From assembly GCA_964564535.1 (NCBI GenBank), contig CAZMBH010000017.1, positions 1 through 18,704 on the forward strand: 18,704 bases of DNA, given 5' to 3'. The DNA comes from GWC2-37-13 sp964564535 (GTDB lineage: Bacteria; Patescibacteriota; Microgenomatia; UBA1406; GWC2-37-13). The notes under the pieces are model-generated. The model had not been told where the DNA came from and did no database searches. It was given only the letters and a program-made list of their open reading frames with translations. The translations under genes were made by a program, and so were the position numbers. Shown here piece by piece: positions 15,775 to 18,704 of this stretch; the stretch's first letter is position 1, and every line of letters begins with the position of its first letter.

Positions 15775-16666
15775 AGACTGGGCTAATGCCCGGAAACAAA
15801 TGGGGACTGAAACCGTTAACATGGAGGGATTTCTGTTGACTTTTCATAAAATACCGCTTACCGACTACAAAATAGGATATTTACCCCGTTCAAAAATGCC
15901 AAGTAAAAAAATTTTACAAAAACTTTATGAATTCGGAAAGAAAAATAAAGCAATCTTTATAAAAATCGAGCCATACGTCGAAAAAAATTCGAAATTAGAA
16001 ATTCAAAATTCGAATTTAGTTAAATCTCCTCATCCTCTTTTTCCTGCTTGGACTCAAATCCTTGACTTAACCAAATCCGAAGATGAGTTGCTTAAATCCT
16101 TTCATCCAAAGACACGTTACAATATTAGACTGGCCGAAAAAAAAGGAGTGACTGTCCGCGAAGAGTCAAACAACAACGGATTTGAAGAATTTTCCAAGCT
16201 TTATTTTGAAACCACCAAAAGGCAAAAGTATTTCGGACATGACTATCAATATCATAAAACTGTTTGGAATAACCTAAAAAACAAAATTTCTCACATTCTC
16301 ATCGCCTATTATAACGATATTCCTTTGGCTGCATATCAGCTCTGGTACTTGAACGGTGTGATTTATTATGTCTATGGAGGCACTTCAGAATTGCATAGAA
16401 ATTTGATGGCATCAAACCTGTTGATGTGGGAAGCAATCCGATTGGGTAAAAAATTAGGGGCAGTAAAATTTGACATGTGGGGATCCCTTGGACCAAACTA
16501 TGACACAAAGGATCCCTGGTCAGGATTTACGCGATTTAAAGAAGGTTACGCCACCAAATTTACTGAGTTTGTAGGAAGTTATGACTTAGTAATTAATCCG
16601 TTACTTTATAAGATTTATAATATATTTTATTTTTTCCGAGAAATTTTTTTAAAACTACGGTCTTGA
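15755..16666 (+). CDS. FemAB family aminoacyl/peptidoglycan-bridge transferase
   Basis: A 303-residue GNAT-like FemX/FemA protein. Family hallmarks: N-terminal QSEDWANARKQMG (5-17), ILDLTKSEDELLKSF (102-116), HPKTRYNIRLAEKKGVTV (117-134), YVYGGTSELHRNLMASNLLMWEAI (205-228), and FDMWGSLGP..GFTRFKEGY (239-265). Members use aminoacyl-tRNA to add amino acids to the lipid II stem peptide, or join amino acids to glycans. ATG 15755 gives the usual start; the longer reading inside the upstream gene is rejected. Residues 78-88 (NSKLEIQNSN) are encoded by an AT-rich repeat, probably inserted. It is the last gene of the operon, ending 1 nt from the convergent minus-strand gene. Confidence 0.88.
   Translation: MHPLQSEDWANARKQMGTETVNMEGFLLTFHKIPLTDYKIGYLPRSKMPSKKILQKLYEFGKKNKAIFIKIEPYVEKNSKLEIQNSNLVKSPHPLFPAWTQILDLTKSEDELLKSFHPKTRYNIRLAEKKGVTVREESNNNGFEEFSKLYFETTKRQKYFGHDYQYHKTVWNNLKNKISHILIAYYNDIPLAAYQLWYLNGVIYYVYGGTSELHRNLMASNLLMWEAIRLGKKLGAVKFDMWGSLGPNYDTKDPWSGFTRFKEGYATKFTEFVGSYDLVINPLLYKIYNIFYFFREIFLKLRS
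15985..16019 (+). repeat. AT-rich imperfect palindromic repeat inside FemAB gene
   Basis: Two similar 12-nt blocks, AAATTCGAAATT (15986-15997) and AAATTCGAATTT (16006-16017), flank a short spacer containing a third AAATTC (15999-16004). The second block is a perfect palindrome. The element encodes NSKLEIQNSN in the FemAB reading frame, a peptide type recurrently produced by AT-rich dispersed repeats in bacterial genomes (recalled, not searched). Confidence 0.5.
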
Positions 16667-16667
16667 A

Positions 16668-18566
16668 TTATAAACTAAACCACGTTTTTAGAATAGACAA
16701 AGGCGATACTAAAGCAGCTACAGCTCCTTGACCAGCTAAAGCTTTTGCCATATCTTCGTCCACACTTCCGTCGACTTTTGTTTGATCTGAGACATAATAC
16801 ACAATTGTGGGGTCTCTATAATATTCTTGTTTTCCCTGTCTGATTAACTCATTTTGTATATCTTCAAAGACTTGCTGTAAAGAATAAGATTCTGAATCAA
16901 GTAATACTCGTATTATTCTACCAGGCTCAATTTTTAATTTTTTTATGAGTTCAATTATAGTCAAAATGTCTTCTTTTGTCTGTGAAAGTACGCCATTGGT
17001 AGACATAATTAATGTCGCCAAATCAGCTTTTGGAATTACAACCATGTTTTCTGGTTGTATTGCGTTTTTTATTTTTTGAAAATTATTTTTTACGAATTCT
17101 CCAACTCTGACAAAATATTTTGGCAAAACAACTCTTCCTCTTTTAATTCCATTGCCTTTTTCATCTACCACCGAACCAACCTTACCAAAAAAACCAACAT
17201 TCTTTACCCCTAACTTTTGATTAAATAACCAAGTTAATGGATATACTGTCTCTCCTAAAGGATAGGACATTGATAAAATTTTAGATTTTTTTTGTTTTAA
17301 ACCAAAGAATATTTTTCTTATATCTTTCTGATTAATACTCCTTATTAACGATTCATCTACGGCATCAAAATCAATTATATCTACCGGACACCCTAACCCC
17401 GTATCTTTAGAATTCACTAATCTATGTCTAAATTTTGTAATTGTTTGCTCAAGCGAATCCTTGAAACTATCTAATTCATCATTCTGACCTTTTTGATATT
17501 GATTAAGAAACTGATGTGCACGGAATATTCGAATAATTTCTTTATCTTCATCCTTCCATATATACTTTATTTCTGCTTCAAGTTCTTTTTTTACATTTGC
17601 GGGTGCTAAATTAAATATTCTTCCTATTTGCTCGTTTTTAAATAATCCAAGTGTTAAAAGTAAGGGAATACTAAAATCATTCCCATAGATGAGGTGTTTC
17701 GGTATCTTAAAACCCGCTTTTTCTGCCTCTCTTTTGATCGTCCTGACAGCATCAAGGACAGTATCTTGATCGCGGGTAGGCGGTGTTTCATCAAGGTTGG
17801 CTGACTTATAATCGTATGTTTCCCAAGGCGGCAAGAGAGAGAATTTTTGTGAAGAAGATAAGGTCAACCCTTTTTTCGAAGTTGCCCAAATATATATCGA
17901 TTTTTTTTTGTTTTTATAGTCATCAAAACTAAAACCTAAAGCTTTTATATTTTTATCCAACTCCGCTATTTGCTTATCGCTCTTCGTCTCAAAAACATTT
18001 TCCCTGATACTTTTTTTATAGAATTCAACAAAAGCCAAAAAACTAACTAATTCAAAAGCGTCGATATAATTGTCGGTTTGTGAATGTTTTAACAAATAAG
18101 TTATATGCGTCTGACCATCTTTCTCGTCAACCCGATAATTCCTTGATCTTTTATCAGATGTTCTAACATCGTTAATACTTATACCGGAGTAAAAATCCGC
18201 GGCATTATCAGTAAAGTGAATCTCTGCGTCACTTAATAGCTTAATGTCTTCCTTTTTTACCAATCTTGGCAAAACGTAGGTGGCTTTTTCCGTCAAAACA
18301 TTATTTGTCGGATTTTTTTCTTTACCAAAAAAAGCGGGATGATATCCACTTTCAAACAGTTGGCTTAATTCAGAGCGACCGTAAGTTTCACCTTGACTCA
18401 ACCCTGCAACAGTATTCCAGCAAAACTGCTCCGCAATCGATGTATCATTTAAATCGTTTTCATTTTTTCCCGCTGAATGACTATTAAAATAATCTCGAAA
18501 AGGCACATATTTAAAACCTATTTCTGATTGATCATGAATTAATTTAGATATTTCAATATTAGCCAT
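16668..18566 (-). CDS. Hypothetical 632-residue protein, C-terminal phosphorylase-like region
   Basis: Unrecognised protein. Residues 1-250 are mixed and charged, with an N-terminal DYFNSH/QFCWNTVAGLSQGETYGRSEL stretch; residues 265-390 are mostly helical. Residues 428-482 (KILSMSYPLGETVYPL, LGVKNVGFFGKVGSV, KRGRVVLP) resemble the LGv-(hydrophobic)-tGsaG-(x)n-Gd-vvp region of the nucleoside phosphorylase superfamily. That is pattern-based and may be wrong. Residues 509-620 alternate strands and helices (MVVIPKADLATLIM, IIRVLLDSESYSLQQVFEDI, TIVYYVSD). A possible promoter, TGCTATAAA (18598-18606, minus), and a weak AGGA 6 nt before the ATG support the start. It lies 52 nt downstream of lon. 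No signal peptide or membrane helix. Confidence 0.75.
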   Translation of the reverse strand: MANIEISKLIHDQSEIGFKYVPFRDYFNSHSAGKNENDLNDTSIAEQFCWNTVAGLSQGETYGRSELSQLFESGYHPAFFGKEKNPTNNVLTEKATYVLPRLVKKEDIKLLSDAEIHFTDNAADFYSGISINDVRTSDKRSRNYRVDEKDGQTHITYLLKHSQTDNYIDAFELVSFLAFVEFYKKSIRENVFETKSDKQIAELDKNIKALGFSFDDYKNKKKSIYIWATSKKGLTLSSSQKFSLLPPWETYDYKSANLDETPPTRDQDTVLDAVRTIKREAEKAGFKIPKHLIYGNDFSIPLLLTLGLFKNEQIGRIFNLAPANVKKELEAEIKYIWKDEDKEIIRIFRAHQFLNQYQKGQNDELDSFKDSLEQTITKFRHRLVNSKDTGLGCPVDIIDFDAVDESLIRSINQKDIRKIFFGLKQKKSKILSMSYPLGETVYPLTWLFNQKLGVKNVGFFGKVGSVVDEKGNGIKRGRVVLPKYFVRVGEFVKNNFQKIKNAIQPENMVVIPKADLATLIMSTNGVLSQTKEDILTIIELIKKLKIEPGRIIRVLLDSESYSLQQVFEDIQNELIRQGKQEYYRDPTIVYYVSDQTKVDGSVDEDMAKALAGQGAVAALVSPLSILKTWFSL

Positions 18567-18597
18567 ATTAATCCTATAATAATATCAGTTAAGTAGC

Positions 18598-18606
18598 TTT
18601 ATAGCA
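18598..18606 (-). promoter_or_regulatory. Possible extended -10 of the 16668-18566 gene
   Basis: The minus strand reads TGCTATAAA, about 31 nt before the ATG, with AGGA 6 nt before the start codon. An alternative, TGATATTAT (18579-18587), would leave a leader of only a few bases. Either way a promoter lies between the lon stop and this gene. Confidence 0.4.
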
Positions 18607-18618
18607 AGTTTAAATTAG

Positions 18619-18704
18619 TTAGTTTTTTTTCTTCAGCGCCACTTTTAGGACCTGGTCGACGTGGTCGACGTAGTGAAATTCCAAATCTTTAAGAACGTTT
18701 TGAG
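18619..18704 (-). CDS. lon: Lon protease, C-terminal end (partial)
   Basis: Only the last 27 codons and the stop codon are in the window. The peptide QNVLKDLEFHYVDHVDQVLKVALKK matches the end of ATP-dependent Lon proteases (DL-x-(F/V)-x-x-(V/A)-x-H-(V/M)-(D)-(E/Q)-VL-x-x-AL). The catalytic parts lie beyond the right edge. A tandem GGTCGACGT pair (18654-18671, plus strand) lies in the VDHVDQ codons. Confidence 0.8.
   Translation of the reverse strand, partial: QNVLKDLEFHYVDHVDQVLKVALKKKN

Noticed and set aside
16620..16670. Bidirectional terminator between convergent FemAB and 632-residue gene
   Set aside because: T-runs exist but no hairpin stem; genes end 1 nt apart.
18654..18671. Tandem 9-nt GGTCGACGT pair
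   Set aside because: Only two copies and it encodes the usual Lon C-terminal VDHVDQ.

Overview
The window is AT-rich DNA from a bacterium using standard stop codons (TGA ends several genes, so there is no UGA recoding). Very little Shine-Dalgarno sequence, overlapping genes, O-antigen-ligase-like, PMT-like and FemAB-like surface genes, and a Lon tail together suggest a Candidate Phyla Radiation (Patescibacteria) organism, perhaps Microgenomates-like. This placement is inference from gene style; no rRNA or ribosomal protein is present to confirm it.

Layout. (1) 1-203: a structured, probably minus-strand non-coding RNA running off the left edge, with a TATAAT box behind it. (2) 248-1594: a yeast-type cytosine deaminase homologue (+) convergent with an unrecognised Rossmann-like protein (-) that carries a G8 homopolymer near its start. 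(3) 1774-2376: an unknown protein with a C-terminal glycine-rich hydrophobic segment. (4) 2463-9580: a tightly packed five-gene block holding a Type I-like restriction helicase/nuclease (HsdR), a fused methyltransferase-specificity protein (HsdM-HsdS), a 110-residue beta-repeat protein with a (Gly-Tyr-Pro)6 tail, a HEPN-like protein and a DEDDy 3'-5' exonuclease. (5) 9686-16666: a six-gene cell-surface polysaccharide operon (GT2, O-antigen polymerase/ligase-like, PMT-like, two GT4, FemAB). (6) 16668-18566 (-): a 632-residue protein of unknown function, downstream of the last 27 codons of lon (-, right edge).

How it works together. The R and M-S proteins can explain a modification-based defence; the beta-repeat and HEPN genes embedded directly behind them, with 4-nt spacing and an 8-nt overlap, look like added effector or sensor parts, and this combination is the best candidate for an undescribed system. 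The surface operon would make a glycan (GT2 and GT4 enzymes), polymerise or transfer it (Wzy/WaaL-like), add sugar from lipid-linked donors (PMT-like), and modify peptidoglycan or another acceptor (FemAB).

A recurrent regulatory pattern is visible: an extended -10 box TGNTARAAT lies 6-10 nt before the ATG of four genes (248, 1594-, 1774, 9686), which implies leaderless mRNAs.
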